DNA of 64,000 nt. It comes from Vigna angularis. Its lineage: Eukaryota; Streptophyta; Magnoliopsida; Fabales; Fabaceae. Of this stretch, positions 51,230 through 63,810 are shown piece by piece. Made by a program: the position numbers and the translations under genes. Below the pieces are notes generated by a model. That model had not been told where the DNA came from, did not search any database, and saw nothing but the letters and a program-made list of their open reading frames with translations. Each line of letters starts with the position of its first letter. Position 1 is the first letter of the stretch. Location: NCBI RefSeq assembly GCF_016808095.1, contig NC_068974.1:38540590-38604589 (forward strand), read 5' to 3'.

Positions 51230-53871
51230 GAAGAATTTCTTATATTTGGTTGCTTAGCGACTGCCTTTTAGTGTGTTTTTAATTTTACTTTCTTGTACTT
51301 TTTATCTATTTAAAAACATTTGTTTTTCTCATGGGCTATTTCGTTAAAATCTCCAGCTCTGTCCTAGTCCTTGCACCCAATATTACTTTCATTTTGGTAG
51401 CAGACTTTTTTATGGTACTTAATGAATGAACTGCATTTGGATGCAGTTGCATCCAAGTTTTGATATTTTATGTTTATGAATTTATTTTCTGTTTATATGG
51501 TATAACGAGTACCCCGAACAATCCTCCGAACATGTATGCCTCACCGATTCTCCTTCAATAGTTATAACATCCTTTTTTCATATTTTTTTTCAGCCCTGGA
51601 GATATAAGTTGACTCGTTAAATTTTATATTTTTTAAATTAGTCAAGTAATATCCACATTTTGATATTTTCTTGGTTTATGTTGAGTGGATCCTGTTTTGT
51701 TTATTGTTAGGGCCGAAAAAATATTTTAAATTTATAATGATTGAAATTATTGTATTCTTTGCAGTTCAATTTTGACCAATTAATTTCATTGAAATAGATT
51801 TTTGTATAATATATTTATCAACTATTGGTTATGTGGGATTATGGATGTAAATGGGCGATACTGTATTTATTGATTTAAAATAAGGCTAAGTTGCCTTTTT
51901 CTTTTTAACTGTTGTTTCGGTTAATATTTTAGTTTTAGTGCTTTAGGTTTTAAATTTAATTTGAAAGTAATTATTTTTTAAAAATTAACGTAATGTCTCC
52001 CCGTTTTCAAAAAACCTAACGTGTTTCCTTTCGATAGATAATGAGAACCTTAAACATCAATTTTTATCATGCATAGTAATTTTGGATGGACACTTTTATC
52101 ATTCAATACTCCCGGTCCTTCTTTAGCTAGAAGTACGTTGTGTAAAGTCCTAGATGATTGGCAGATTTGGTCGAGCTCTCCCCCCTTGTCTCGACCATCA
52201 ATCTCCACTCCTTCAATGTGGAGGTCAATTGTTATTCCAGAAATAATCCTATCACTATATATAGTGGACGAAGGATTTGTCGAGTTGCTTTCTCGGTTGT
52301 CTTAAAGAAGGATAGATACAGAGTTTGGAAACGAAGGTCCATGCTGAAGACCTTTCAGCCATCTCTCCAATGACTTCTATGACGAACAAAGTTCACGGTG
52401 CTCATTATTCTTATTTTAAAGAAAATGAAAAAAATGTCGGACGGTAGGCAAAATGAACAGTAAGAAATTGGTGAAAATGATAGGGTACCCTTCTATTTAT
52501 AGGAAAATCCGGAAAAACCGTCAATGTATCGGCATAGTTGATCAACGATCTGGATAGAGCACCCATTCAAATATGTGTCGGACGGGCTTTCCACCAGATT
52601 ACGAAAGAAAGCAGTGGCCCTTAACTATTTATGCAAATCTCAATGTTAGCTATGGCTGCCTAAGGCTAAGGGCGGTCAGTTACTGAACCTTCGAATTTGA
52701 AGAATGCTAGACAATGGTCGTTTGGTCAGGTGTGGTTAAGGATTGAACGAATATTTTCAAGAGTAGAGTATTTTTTAGGAGACACTGCAAGGTTAAGAGT
52801 AAGTCTAATTAGTGTATAATGGACTGAGATTGAACTATGATTATCCATCTCAAAAACTATAAATAGAGATGAAAAAGTAAGAGATATGTAATTATATTTA
52901 TTGTGAATTTAAAACATTGTTCTTACCCAAACAATTAAAGAGTAAAAGTGTGAAAGTGTGTTTTGTAAAGTTACTCGATTCTACACTGAAAAAGATAAAA
53001 ATGAGTATTAACATATTGTTTATTCACTCTAATATTATTCTACCATCTTTTTATTGTCTTAAACAAGTTTATTGAAGTTTAGAATTGATAATATATATTT
53101 TTGAATATTATAAATATAAGTAAAATTATCAGTCAATAAATATAAATTATTTAACCCAATAACAACAATAAACAATAAACCCTTATGATAAATGGATTTC
53201 ATAAGTAACAAGTCTTAAATTTTAGAAGTGTCAAAATAAATCTACAAAATTTTTAAAGAAACAAAATATATAAATATATATTAAAATTAAATAAATAATT
53301 TTGTTTATGTATTAAAATTTGGGGGCCACCCTTTATTACAAACCAAGCTATGCCAGTGGATTTGATTACACCAATATATTGTTATTGTAAATTATATTTA
53401 TAAACAGATTATAGTACTTTTAGTTTGATTAAATAATTTTCTGGTATTTTTCTTTTTCGTAGTTCCGAACCTAACTATACTATTTAGTGTTTTGTGCATG
53501 TCTTTAACATAAGTTTTTTATTCTATAATAGGTGTTATTTCATTAATTTTTTTTATTTGTCGTGACATGCATATGAGAGTTAATTTTTGACTTTCTGAAT
53601 TTTAATTTTCTTAATTTTTCTTTAATTTCTTGTATAAGGTTTTCAGTACTTCAACTGCATTTAAGGATAGTAATCCAAATAAAATCTTAATATAATTAAG
53701 CTAAGTTTAGATTCAAAATTTAAGTAAAAAAATAAGTAATAACAAGTTACGTTTAGATAATCTTGATAACATAAGTTGTTATTTATGCATGAACACGATA
53801 TAAAGCAACCCCACGACATAGCACGCCATATGCGTCACTCACTCGTTCTATCTCTGCTTTTCTTCTATTCC
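51230..53871. other. Intergenic: RPL7a 3'-UTR, then repeat-like DNA
   Basis: About 51230-51500 is the likely 3'-UTR. 52070-52960 is more GC-rich than its flanks and has two promoter-like patches, CTATTTATAGG near 52492 and CTATAAATAGAG near 52857, each followed by sequence typical of LTR leader regions. No termini or target-site duplication could be found, so it is only a possible LTR relic. 52970-53770 is AT-rich and empty. Confidence 0.4.
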
Positions 53872-56800
53872 ATGGACGATTTCCTGCATCTAATTTGCCC
53901 TAATTCTCCATTTGTACGCATCTCTTCCTCTTTCCAATGTTCTTCTTTTGTTTATTTTCTACAACCAACCAACACTTGTCACCTGCTGCTATACATTTTG
54001 TGTTTTAATCTACCACCATTTTTCTTTAAATAGTATCGTTTTACTATTGTATTTTTCTATTTGTGTTATTTTTCGACTCCGTCCAAATAAACTGTAATTC
54101 TTTATTCCATGAAGACTTAGTCTCCATATATTGCTACTAAATTCTTGTTCTGGGGCTTGCTTGATGGGGGTATGGAAACATTTTTGGAGTTTTGAGATTA
54201 CAATCATATGGATATTTCTGCTTTTATCAGCTTAGGGGTGTTTATTTCTCTGTTTTGACAGTTAGCAGTATAATTTCTTTGTTCTTCTTTCTTTTGAACA
54301 GAGAAGTAATAAGATCAGTTTCTTTTTCCTTCAGCTTTCTTTAGTTCTTTTTTGATAGGTTTTGACTTCAAAATTATCTACAGTGTGACACTGCCACTTA
54401 GTGACTAACATTCTTTCTAAGATATTGAAAAATGACTAAAAATTAAAGGAATATCATAGTGTGCCTTAATGTATGTACATTAAAGATCACGGAAATTCAT
54501 TGGAATCTCATCCTGATTTACAGATTTGGGATGGAGAGATGCTCTCTGACTGCTTTGAAGACATATATCCTCATTCTTTTTGAGATTTTAGTTTCAGCTC
54601 ACGCACTATACACACAAGTACATATGAATTGGTTTTCCTTAATATTTCGTACTGTTATAGGTTTTGGAGTTAACATAGTGACTTTTTTTATGGTCGTTGT
54701 GCTTGGATGTAGTCAGAAGATTGATTGAAGGTCAGATGGCCAGGTACTCACTGATCTTAGAATTTTTTGTTAAGGGAGGTTAATATTGACGCACTTTTAA
54801 TATTAGGTTCCAATTTGCATCACGGAAAGCTTAGTTCTTCTATTGAATATCTCATTTGGCATAGCCATCAATGTGATAAGGATAAAGAGACCATCTTACA
54901 AAAACAGGTATATAGTGGCATGTGTTTCTTACACGGTCACTTTCTTTTTTCGATAAAATTAGTGATAAGCATTAGATAAAATTTTAAAAGAAGCTATTAA
55001 AATTGATAATCTTTATCTCTTTTGAACACATTAGTTTAAACCATTTGCCTGACCTTTAAACTGTTTGCCCTGCTAGATTCGTAAATAGCCTTGGTTATAT
55101 GCTGTATAGGAAGCATTTGATGCCATTTAAAATGAGTTGTTTTGATTGTAGTAGCAAGCATAGTGTATTCATTTTATAGTATATGTGATTTAGTATAAAG
55201 ATATGAAAATTACATTTTTGTTTCTAGAGCACATTTTAATTTTGAATGAATTTGCTGTCACAATTTTAGTTTTTTGGAGGATCCACTTCTTTCGAACGGC
55301 GTGGACCTTGAGGAAGGTGGTTATCAAGACCTTGGAAGTCTGATTAGTCATCAAACATAATTCTCTTCATAGACTCCTTTGCTTACTCTCAAAATAATTA
55401 GTCTCCATGTTGTATGGGATGAAGTGTAGAGTATAACTTTAATTTAAATACAATCTAGTTCTTAATAGTTGGTTGGTGGAAAAGTTAAAGGGGAAATGTA
55501 CAAATTTTTTTATTAGTATGGGGCTTTTGATAATTAAGAAAATTTCATAATTCTTTTGGAGATAATTATATGTTTGGTTTATTTTTTAAAGAAAATATAC
55601 TCTTTTCATGTTGTTTTATTCAGTTATTTTTATTTCCAATTTGCAGGACTGATATGATTTTACTTTTACTGTTTTTTAATATTCTTCCTATGCAGGAAAA
55701 TGATGGAAACTTTTGGGATTTGATGACTTTCAACTTCATAACTCCAATAATGAATCATGGTGTGGTAAAAGAAATTAGACTCTGATGACCTATTGCCACT
55801 ACCGACTGATATGAGTCCTTCTTCCTGTCATGATGTGATTTTGTCCTGCTGGCAAGTTCAACTGAGTAACAATGGCTCTAATCCATCTATGTTTAGAGCA
55901 CTCTGAGTGCATATGGATGGCCATACCTCCACCTGGGTTTATTGAAGGTATTTTTCAGTACGAAATCGTGTTTTCCTCCCACACACTGGATAAATCTAAG
56001 TTGATGGACACCAAAGCTTGTGCCTTACTCTTTAATCTTCTCACTCTTTAGTCTTTATACGCAATATTTATACCATATGACTGTGATGGACTGCTGGAAT
56101 TTAAATCGTCCAAGTAATACCTTCTTCAACACTTTCAAATTTTCAATTCCAACATGGGATTCTAACTTTTTCTGTGGAGATGCAAGTTCTAGCCTTTTTA
56201 TCATCAAATGAAAGGAAATTTAATGTCTGTCCAGTAACTCAGTAAGTTTATGTGTACAGAAGATGCTTTTTGTTTTGAACTATGCATTGATTTCTGTAAC
56301 AAGCAATGGTTCAAGGCTATCAATCTTATAGAAGATTAAAAGTATATGAAAGGAAGAAAAAGAGAGGAGGGAAGGATAGAGAGAAATAAAGGCGGGAAAC
56401 AGAGTAATATCAGTTAGTGGTTAGTTTGGAGGGAAGGGGATAGTATAAATAGATGTTAGTTTGTAAATGAGGGGAGTAGCTATTGTGTACTTTTAAGTTT
56501 TAGTGGAACATTGTAGGGAGATTAGGCTTCCTTGAGGGTAAACCATGTACATTGAATTCTTTGATTCACTCAATAATACGAGTAATATTCACTGTTAATT
56601 GCGTGTTCTTGAGAGTTAGAGTGGGTTGATCGACTTCTTGATTAAAGAAGTCTATGAAGTTTGGTCCGACCTGCCGGATCCCAAACATCGGTAAGGAGCG
56701 CCATGGAGAGCAAGGTGAATGTTTTGGAGGGAAGGTTTGACGCCATGGAAATGACGATGGCAGAATTCCGAGCAGAGATGCGAGGGATGGCTCAAGATTT

Positions 56801-59753
56801 GGGTCGCGTTCTTGGGAGAAGAGGAGGGAACCAGAGAAGGAGAGGGCAGTTGCGACTCGGTCAATGGAGGTCGGGAGAGGCGCCGGGGAAGGTTCTGACG
56901 AAGAATTGGAGGACGAACGCGGAGACGTTCAGGGAAGCTGGATGAAAAGAACGGAATTACCCACTTTTAAAGGCACCGATCCCATGGGTTGGATTGCAAA
57001 GGCGGAGAAGTTCTTTGAAATGCAGTGACGGAGAAGATGAAGCTGGCTTAGGAGCGAGCTCTTGGTTTCGTTTCTGGCAAAAAAAAATCAAGAATCTAGC
57101 GGCGGTGCGGCAGTGCCTTGGAGGAATACGTGATTCTTGTGGCACAGGCACGAGAGTGACGGAGGAGCAATTTCTTGATTACTTCTTCGGGGGATTACAA
57201 GAAGGGATGAGAATCTCATCAGGCCCCATGATCCGCGCGATCTTTTAAGCGCGATGGAGAGGGCGCGCGACTTGGAACAGGCGGGGCTCTGTCCGCGGGT
57301 GAATAATGGTGGAACGGCGCAAAAAAGAGGACAATCGTGGGGGCGATAGCCGGCCAGTAATGGGAAGTTGTTTTTTTCTTTGGTCTTCTGCATGCATTAG
57401 TTGCTTGTCATATGTACTGTGAAAATTTATACTAGCAATGCGAGATAGTGCAACTAATTAACTATAATACAATGATCATTTTTACCAGGACTTTTTCTTT
57501 ACCAAATTCACTGAACATATAACCTTGTATCAGAAGACTTCCTACACAGAGATAGTGTCAAGTTTGTGGCTTTCCTTGCGTCTTCAGGTATGTCTTTTGA
57601 TTCGAGTATATTTATTAACACTTTAAAATGAGAAAATACAGCAATTCACCTAAAACATTTTACACTTTATAAGATTTACACGTGCAACAATACAGTACAT
57701 CCAAAGCTTAAATTTGAATTTGTATTAAATCTGGAGTATTGGTTGTTGCTAATAATTACTTGCTTCCAGCAATTAGGTGCATTTATCATCTCTTTCATAG
57801 CTGTGATGGCTGTTGTTGGATCTCGTGGCAGTCTGCCCATCAACTTTGGTACCCCAGGATTGGTTTGTTTGCTATCCTTTAATTAAATCTTTGATTTGAT
57901 CAACAAATTTATATCAAAGTTGAACATGTAACTTTTTTTCCACGGGTAGAATTGGCCCTCTCATATGCAGCTCCAATTGTGTCCTTATTGGAGAGTTTTT
58001 TGTCAAGCTTCACGAAACAGAAAAGGAAATGGTTTCAATTGAAAGAACTCTTCAAGTATGAACAAGACTTATTTCCCTTTATTGAAACGTCTTTAGACAT
58101 ATATACGCTGACGCCTAATATCCGTTTAATGTTTAATAGTACATGGACATTCCTCAAGAAGAACAAACTGGAGGCCTATACTTGAATCAAGATTGGCCAA
58201 ATCAAGGATTTATCGAATTCCAGTGTGTTACTTTGAAATATTTACCATCTTTGCCAGCTGCACTCTGCAATCTTAGTTTTAGAATTGCTGGAGGGACACA
58301 AGTCAGTAAACTACTTTTGAATTTGTACTGAAGTTTTCTTAGGTTTAACACCCATTATGTTTAATACTAATTAGACGACGTGTATTCAGGTTGGAATAAT
58401 TGGAAGAACAGGAGCTGGAAAGTCCAGTGTGTTAAATGCTCTTTTCTGTCTTATTCCAATATGTACAGGCTCTATCTCAATTGATGGCGTGGATATTAAA
58501 AATATTTCTGTCAGAGAACTACGTACACATTTCGCCATTGTTCGTCAGAGTCCATTTTTGTTCGAAGGATCATTAAAGGTACTTTATTTGGATTTTTTTT
58601 ACTTAATAGTTCTGACGCAAACTCCGATTTAGCTCCTTCTCAATGACAATGTTCTTGCATTCTTTTCAAGAAGAAACTGCATTAGCATTTGTTCTGACTG
58701 CACTTACATTTCATCTCTACTTATGCCCTGTATTCTCAATATTCTAGGGATAACCTACATCCTTTCAAAATGAATGATGACTTAAAAATTTGGAATGCAT
58801 TGGAAAAGTGCCATGTGAAAGAAGAAGTAGAAGCAGCTGGAGGGCTGGACCTTCTTGTAAAGGAAGGAGGGATGTCATTTTCAGTTGGCCAGCGGCAACT
58901 TCTTTGCCTCGCCCGTGCACTTTTGAAATCTTCCAAGGTAAGAATGATGATTTAAGGATTTTTTGTCTTTTTTATTGATGATAGTATCTTCTTACGAGGC
59001 AAGTTTCCTATAGTCTGTTGTATATTGTTGGATATCTTGCAACCAAATTATAAAAAATAAACGAATACAAATTTTATCTTAAAAATTGATTTAAATTGAA
59101 TTAGAATTCAATTTCATTTTTCAATATAGTATTATGGTCTATCTTACTAAGTTTTGCTAGTTGTAAGAATCAACTACATGATTCACTCCGGGTAAGTAAA
59201 GCAGAAGTCGTCGGTCCACTTACACATTGCAATTTATTCATAAATGTAACCAATGTGGAATCTTCAATAGATACTACATAGAACAAAAGCTTCTGGATGT
59301 TGGTATGTCAACAAAATATCACACACCACTTCCAAATCTGATCATTAGGTAATTGAGAGGTTCCTTTTGCCCTTTTAGGTTCTCTATTTGAATGAATGGA
59401 CAGCCAATGTAGACATTCAAACTGTTTCACTGCTGCAAATTACCATATCCGGTGAATGCAAAGGAATGACAGTTCTCACAATTACTCACCGGATTTCAAC
59501 TGTTTTAAATATGGACAACATTCTGATTCTTGACCATGGGAAACTCGTATGCTTTATTTTCTTTCACTTTTCACTTGTCCGAGTTGGAACTAGCTAAAGG
59601 TCATTATTTGTATATTTAGTGGTCAGATGTTTATTTTCTTCAGCTTTCCTGTCGTTCGCGCAGGCTGAACAGGGTAACCCACAGGTTCTTCTGAAAGATG
59701 CACCTTCATATTTTCTAGTTTTGTTAGAGCTTCAGCAATGTAGCAATGTGTAA
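53872..59753 (+). pseudogene. ABCC13: Decayed ABCC13-like ABC transporter
   Basis: Fragments of one ABCC-type (MRP) transporter lie in order. 53872-53913 gives MDDFLHLICPNSPF; 54524-54565 continues IWDGEMLSDCFEDI. 54654-54719 has VIGFGVNIVT, about 54839-54907 has ISFGIAINVIRIKRPSY, and 55270-55342 has EDPLLSNGVDLEEG. 55696-55947 has NFWDLMTFNFITPIMNHG. After a large gap come the end of transmembrane domain 2 (57489-57587, 57770-57862, about 57951-58070) and nucleotide-binding domain 2 (58140-58301, 58390-58578, 58748-58937, 59379-59546, 59664-59753). Walker A GRTGAGKSS and signature FSVGQRQ remain, but Walker B reads VLYLNE, with Asn for the expected Asp. Domain 1, its nucleotide-binding domain and most membrane segments are missing. 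Frame breaks occur near 55771, 55904, 58015 and 58576. It cannot encode a working transporter. Confidence 0.85.
56326..57365 (+). mobile_element. Truncated Reina-like element (5' LTR plus partial gag)
   Basis: An LTR-like segment from about 56326 (ATTAAAAGTATATG) to about 56657 (TTAAAGAAGTCTATGA) is related to the LTR at 14713 but clearly diverged. It is followed by TGGTCCGACCTGCCGGATCC and a gag start at 56703 resembling the complete element (VNVLEGRFDAMEMTMAEFRA). Gag is then broken by frameshifts and internal loss and fades near 57365, soon after the reading WGR and a stop. There is no pol and no 3' LTR. It sits in the main gap of the ABCC13-like relic. Confidence 0.8.
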
Positions 59754-60840
59754 TTGTGGAAGGCCATCTTTTAACATGACATCAGCAGACTACTCGCAGC
59801 GCAGATGATTGTCTATAGTAAGAGTGTTATTAGGCGTTTTCGATCCGTTCTGTGATGATCTGCCTGCTTTAAAATACTAAATCCAAACTTTCTTCTATGT
59901 TTTCAGCCAACGCCGCACAAGTTTTTCCTAGATCAATGCAACTGCAAAACGTGGTTGCCGTTTCATCCAAGTTATGGATTTTTTTATCCATGTTAGAAGA
60001 ACAAATTTTAGCTAACAGGTGACATGAGAACTTTCAATTGCTAACTTAAGCTCCTTTATTTCATAGCTAATAATATGCTTCTGTTCCAATTTATAAAAGA
60101 CAAATTAACTTCACACTTTTAGCTAACAAGTAGATATTTTTTTAATTATAACAAATTCTGCTTTCATTCTAAATTATCCCTGCATTAATGTCTCACAAAT
60201 ATATTTCGTAATAAATATAGGGCACATAAATAATTTAACAACGACTTAGCTCGAAAATAGGTTAATTTTTTTTTATTATAAATGGAATTAGATGTGATGT
60301 TATGTAAAATGTATGACTACATGACCTTGTTTGGACATCGTTTAAGCGTGGCATTTTATTTTAATGGTTTAGAAACACATTATAGGTGGATTAGGGTGGG
60401 GATATAGAGATATTTGTAACCTAATAATTAAATGGTTACATATATCATTGAATATAGTTTTATATTTAGTCTAAGAGCTATTCTTATTGGTCATTAATTA
60501 AAGTCGTTAATTTTGTACTATATTGACTTCATAATGAATTTTCAAATACTTCATTGTGTTGATACCGAATTCTAATAAAGAACATTAATTTAGTAAATTT
60601 AATTCTATTTTTTTTGAGTCATTAATGAATTGGAATATAAAAGACTTTGTTCACAATGGAAACTTAATCATACCCAATGATTTTTTAATCTTAATTGGAT
60701 AGTCCATAATACCATACTGGGTCATCTCTCAAACTAATATTGGGTCACGTGGCAATGATAGTGTGATAGGACATCGACAAAGTCATAAGTCATTGCATTA
60801 GTCTCAATTTGGTCCCTTTATTCTTATTTTATCTCAATTT
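59754..60840. other. Intergenic, AT-rich
   Basis: No exon, RNA gene or bounded repeat was seen. The last 60 bases (CTCAATTTGGTCCC and following) pass gradually into the GGTTN array. Confidence 0.5.
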
Positions 60841-63098
60841 AGTTTCGATTTGGTTGGTTTGGTTTGGTTTAGTGTGATTCAGTTTGGTTCGATTCAACTA
60901 AGCATAACTCAGCTCAACTCAGCTTATTTGGTTTGGTTTGGTTGGACTTGATTTAGTTTTATTCACTTTAGTTGGGCTCAACTTGATTCAGTTTGGTTTG
61001 GTTAAGTTCGTTCGATTCGACTCGACTTGATTTGGTTTGACTTGGCTCCTCTCGGTTCAATTTGGTAAGGTTCAGTTCGGTTTGTTCGATTTGGTTTTGA
61101 TAAACTCGACTCAGTTTTGTTTCATTCAATTTGATTTAACTTGGTTCAGTTCGACTTGGTTTGGCTCGGTTCGGGTTTGGTTGGGATGTGTTTGGTTAAG
61201 TTCAAGTCGATTCGTGTCAAATCAGGATAGTTCGATTCATTTTGATTCGGTTTTGGTCAGGTTGAGCCCGGTGGGGTTGGGAGTAGGGGTGGGGTGGGGT
61301 TAGGTTGGGTTGGGGGTTGGGGTGGGGTTGGGTTGGGTTGGGGGTTGGGTTGGGTGGTGAGGGGTTGAGTTGGGTTGGGTGGTGAGGGGTTGAGTTGGGT
61401 TGGGTTGGGTTCGACTGGGTTGGGTTGGGTTCGATTCGGTCCGGTTCAGTTTGGTTGGGATCTGTTGGGTTGGGTTGGGTTCGGTTCGGTTTTGATTTGT
61501 TCGATTCGGTTGCGTTCGATTAGGTTGGGTTGGGTTAGATTGGGTTCGGTTATGTTTTGTTCAGTTTGGTTGGATTCGGCTGGTTTCGGTTCAGTTCGGT
61601 TGGGTTGGGTTGGGTTTGGTTCGGTTCGGTTCGGTTCAGTTATGTTCTATACAGTTGGGTTGGGTTCGGTTGGGTTGAGTTGGGTTGGGTTTGGTTGGGT
61701 TAGGATCGGTTCAGTTCGTTTGGGTTCTTTTGGGTTGGCTTGGGTTGACTTGGGTTCGGTTGGGTTCGGTTGGGTTCGGTTCGATTTGGTTCTGTTCTGT
61801 TCGGTTCGGTTGGGTTCGTTTGGGTTCGGTTGGGTTGGGTTGGGTTCGATTATGTTCTGTTCGATTTGGTTGGATTCGGTTGGTTTCGATTCAGTTGGGT
61901 TGGGTTGAGTTGTGTTGGTATGGGTTCGGTTGGGTTGGGTTGGGTTACGTTGGGTTCGGTTCGATTGGGTTGGGTTGGTTTCGGTTGGGTTGGGTTCGTA
62001 TTGGTTGGGTTGGTGTTGGTTGGGTTGGGTTGGTGTTGGTTGGGTTGGGTTGGGTTGGGTTGGTTTGCGTTCGGTTGGGATGGGTTCGATTGGGTTGGGT
62101 TGGTTTGGGTGGGGTTCGATTTGGTTAGGATGGGGTGGGGTGGGTTGGTTGGGTTGGGTTCGGTTGGGTTGGGTTCGGTTGGGTTGGGTTCGTTTGGGTG
62201 GGGTTGGGTTGGGTTCGGTTTGGTTTGACTCTGATTGGTTGGGATCTGTTGGGTTCGGTTTCGTTAGGTTGGGTTGTTTTGCGTTCAGTTCTGTTCTGTT
62301 CGGTTTGGTTGGATTCGGTTGGGTTGGGTTATATTTTGTTTGATTGAGTTGTGTTGGTTTGGGTTCTATTTTGTTCGATTGAGTTGGGTTGGGTTGGGTT
62401 GGGATTGGTTGGGATGGGTTCGGTTGGGGTGGGTTGAGTTCGGTTGGGTTCAGTTTGGTAAGGTTCAGTACGGTTCGGTTCGGTTGGGTTCGATTCGGTT
62501 GGGTTTGATTGGGTTGGATTGGGTTTGATTGGGTTGGGTTGAGTTCAGTTCGATAAGGTTTAGTTTGATTCGGTTGGGTTGGATTGGGTTCAGTTCGATA
62601 TGGTTCGGTTTGGTTCGATTGGGTTTGGTTTGGTTCGGTTGGGTTGGGTTCGATTCGGTTGGACTGGACTGGGTTGGGTTGGATTTGGTTGGGTTTGATT
62701 GGGTTCGTTTGGGTTGGGTTGGGTTCGGTTCGGTTATGTTCAGTTGGGTTGTTTAGGTTGGGATGGTTTGGGTTATATTTTGGTCGATTGAGTTGGGTTG
62801 GGTTTGGTTTGGTTCGATTGGGTTGGGTTGGGTTTGGTTCAATTAGGTTGGGTTCCGTTTGATTGGGTTGGGTCAGTTCGATTGAGTTGGGTTCGGTTCG
62901 GTTGGATTCAATTGGGTTCAGTTCAGTATGATTTGATTCAGCTCAGTTGAATTCAGTTCGGTTCGATTAAGTTTGGTTCGATCAAGTCAAATTCGATCTT
63001 GTTGGATCCGATTTGGTTTGGTTCGATCAAGTCGAGTTCGATCTTATTGGATCCGATTTGGTTAGGTTTAATAGGATCGGGTCGATTTAGTTCATAGC
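60841..63098. repeat. Degenerate GGTTN pentanucleotide array, about 2.2 kb
   Basis: The plus strand is built almost entirely of 5-bp units of the forms GGTTT, GGTTC, GGTTG, GATTC and variants. The centre (about 61260-62820) is richest in TTGGG units; both edges contain more A and C, as if decaying. The plus strand has hardly any A or C in the centre, a strong strand asymmetry. Because 5 and 3 share no factor, all plus-strand frames stay open for long stretches rich in Gly, Val, Trp, Leu, Ser and Phe; these are by-products, not genes. Perfect G-quadruplex patterns occur, for example at 61324-61354 and 62042-62059. Confidence 0.95.
62975..63064. repeat. 45 bp tandem duplication at the right edge of the array
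   Basis: GGTTCGATCAAGTC begins at 62975 and at 63020, each followed by TTCGATCTT and TTGGATCCGATTTGGTT. The two units differ at a few bases. Confidence 0.9.
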
Positions 63099-63112
63099 CA
63101 AACATGTAGCTA

Positions 63113-63226
<114 letters not shown>

Positions 63227-63315
63227 CATAAGTATTTTAAGGCATTCATATAAATAGTACGAAAAAGAACAAAAACACAACTCATTCGCTTCCCGCCATT
63301 GAGAAGAGGAACGAA

Positions 63316-63810
63316 ATGGCTTCCAGAACCCTAACGGACTTTTTCCAACCCGCTTCGAAGCGCTTGAAGCCCTCGCTCCCCCAATCCTGCAAATCCGGTG
63401 ACGCCAACGCCTCCACCCTCTCTGTTGACCAGAACTTGCGCGTGGAATACAACAAGCTCCTCGCCAAGTCCAAACGGAATCTCAAACTCTGCGTCGAGAG
63501 GGTCTCCAAGACCAAAGGTAACTTCTCTCGTTTTGGAAATGCACTCCCGTTTGTGATGGTTTAAAACGCAGCGTTTTTGTGATGGTTCGTAGGTCTAAGT
63601 GGCGTGAAGCTGGAGGAGTTGCTGGTGGAGGAAACATGGTTGGACGCTATCCCTGGTGAACTTCAGAAACCTTATGCACTGACTCTCTCGAAGTTCGTGG
63701 AAAGTGAGATTTCAAGCCACGATGACGTCGTATACCCTCCCACGCACTTGATTTTCAACGCCCTTAATTCTACCCCTTTTCATAGAGTCAAAGCTGTCAT
63801 CCTTGGCCAG
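63316..63810 (+). CDS. UNG: Uracil-DNA glycosylase, first two exons (continues beyond window)
   Basis: UNG removes uracil from DNA in base-excision repair, in the nucleus and organelles. Exon 1 (63316-63517) begins MASRTLTDFFQPASKR, an N-terminus with a PCNA-binding-like TLTDFF. Exon 2 (63593-63810) joins in phase 1 and gives LSGVKLEELLVEETWLDAI, PPTHLIFNALNSTPF and RVKAVILGQ. The exon stops exactly before the expected catalytic DPYH motif, which should open exon 3 outside the window. Together they encode 140 residues. The ATG at 63316 is the first in frame after the TA tract. 63811-64000 is the start of intron 2. Confidence 0.9.

Noticed and set aside
52069..52373. Two overlapping plus-strand frames of 71-78 codons
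   Set aside because: They lie in repeat-like DNA after RPL7a, with no domain and no splice context.
52060..52960. Possible solo LTR with two TATA-like patches
   Set aside because: No TG-CA termini or target-site duplication were found; it is noted only as part of the intergenic description.
61037..62862. Long overlapping open frames in all three plus-strand frames, up to 177 codons
   Set aside because: They come from a 5-bp repeat with few stop-forming units; the predicted proteins are Gly/Val/Trp/Ser low-complexity and there is no gene context.
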